Origin: Chloroflexota bacterium
GTDB lineage: Bacteria > Chloroflexota > Dehalococcoidia > Lucifugimonadales > Lucifugimonadaceae
Length of the DNA stretch: 6,135 nucleotides
Direction: 5' to 3'
Assembly: GCA_009837685.1 (NCBI GenBank)
Contig: VXTA01000072.1
Span: 1-6,135, forward strand
The notes below the pieces were generated by a model, which was not told the DNA's origin, did no database searches, and saw only the letters and a list, made by a program, of their open reading frames with translations. Numbering within the stretch: the first letter of the stretch is position 1; each line of letters begins with the position of its first letter. Shown in pieces: positions 5,644 to 6,135 of this stretch. Position numbers and translations under genes: made by a program.

Positions 5644-6135
5644 GTGCGAGATGAAATCTTCCGCCTCGTGGCGGAGCGTTCGGACGAGATTGTTGCAACT
5701 CGTCGATACCTGCACGCTTGTCCCGAAACCGGGTTCCAAGAGAAGGAAACCGCTGCGTATATCGCTAACCGTCTGAAACAAGCCGGTTTAGATGTCTACG
5801 AGGGTCTTGGTCAAACAGGAATCGTAGCCAATCTTCAAGGTGGCAAACCCGGTCGAACACTCGCAATACGTGCTGACATCGACGCATTACCGATCGACGA
5901 GTTGACCGGGCTGGAATTCGCATCGACGAACGGCAACATGCACGCTTGCGGTCACGACGGTCATATCACGATGGCGCTGACCGCAGCCGAGATACTAGCC
6001 GCAAACCGAGAGCGAATCGCCGGAAACGTCTCGTTCATCTTCCAGCCGTCAGAGGAGATTGCACAGGGCGCGTTGGCGATGATCGCTGACGGCGCGATGG
6101 AGATTGCGAACGCCGATGTCGTGATCGGTACGCAC
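5644..6135 (+). CDS. M20-family metallo-amidohydrolase (hippurate/N-acyl-amino-acid hydrolase type), partial
   Basis: The first 164 residues of a zinc-type amidohydrolase that cleaves N-acyl or amide bonds of amino-acid derivatives; the frame is open to the right edge (family length is about 390). Visible are the N-terminal helix ATRRYLHACPETGFQEKET (18-36), RADIDALPI (76-84) and the metal-binding MHACGHDGH (99-107) with Cys102 and His104. QPSEE (134-138) carries the catalytic and metal-binding glutamates Glu137-Glu138, and GTH ends the window at His164. The Cys ligand in CGHDGH marks the M20D branch rather than ArgE/DapE, which have Asp there. The GTG start at 5644 lies 2 nt after the aldolase stop, with only a weak AAGGCGAG upstream (5625-5632), so expression probably relies on coupling to aldolase translation. 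The substrate (N-acetyl, hippuryl or indole-acyl amino acids) cannot be determined. The lid domain and C-terminal metal ligand are not in view. Confidence 0.88.
   Translation, partial: MRDEIFRLVAERSDEIVATRRYLHACPETGFQEKETAAYIANRLKQAGLDVYEGLGQTGIVANLQGGKPGRTLAIRADIDALPIDELTGLEFASTNGNMHACGHDGHITMALTAAEILAANRERIAGNVSFIFQPSEEIAQGALAMIADGAMEIANADVVIGTH

Overview
This window carries six protein-coding genes (two cut by the window edges) from a free-living bacterium with moderate GC content. I see no phage, plasmid, CRISPR, rRNA or tRNA signal. The mix of metabolic enzymes with a secreted plant-type leucine-rich-repeat (LRR) protein would fit an uncultured marine or soil lineage such as the SAR202 group of Chloroflexota. 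That placement is an impression from gene content only and is not demonstrated here.

Layout. At 1-405 (minus strand, C-terminus off the left edge) lies the N-terminal part of a zinc-dependent medium-chain alcohol dehydrogenase. A 153-bp divergent intergenic region (406-558) holds candidate promoters for both directions and three copies of a TTTGCA/TGCAAA motif. At 559-1770 (+) lies a complete PLP-dependent class I/II aminotransferase. A secreted, membrane-anchored LRR protein follows at 1844-3367 (+). Its tail has a PPDTGG motif, a hydrophobic segment and a basic end, like a sortase sorting signal. Its 3' end converges, with a 30-bp gap, on a class I fructose-1,6-bisphosphatase gene (3398-4381, minus).

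The region 4382-4636 is the divergent control region between fructose-1,6-bisphosphatase and a class I fructose-bisphosphate aldolase (4637-5641, +). It contains a ~113-bp MITE-like element (4452-4564) with inverted, hairpin-forming ends. Two nt after the aldolase stop begins an M20-family metallo-amidohydrolase (5644 to the right edge), probably translationally coupled to the aldolase.

How the genes fit together. The aldolase and bisphosphatase catalyse adjacent steps: triose phosphates to fructose 1,6-bisphosphate, then to fructose 6-phosphate. The divergent pair therefore forms a small gluconeogenic (or sugar-phosphate cycling) module. The aminotransferase, amidohydrolase and alcohol dehydrogenase would suit amino-acid or peptide-derived carbon catabolism feeding it, but that link is inference. 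The parts most worth a second look are the LRR surface protein and the palindromic element between the two sugar-phosphate genes. The rest looks like ordinary metabolism, and I do not see a convincing new multi-gene system.
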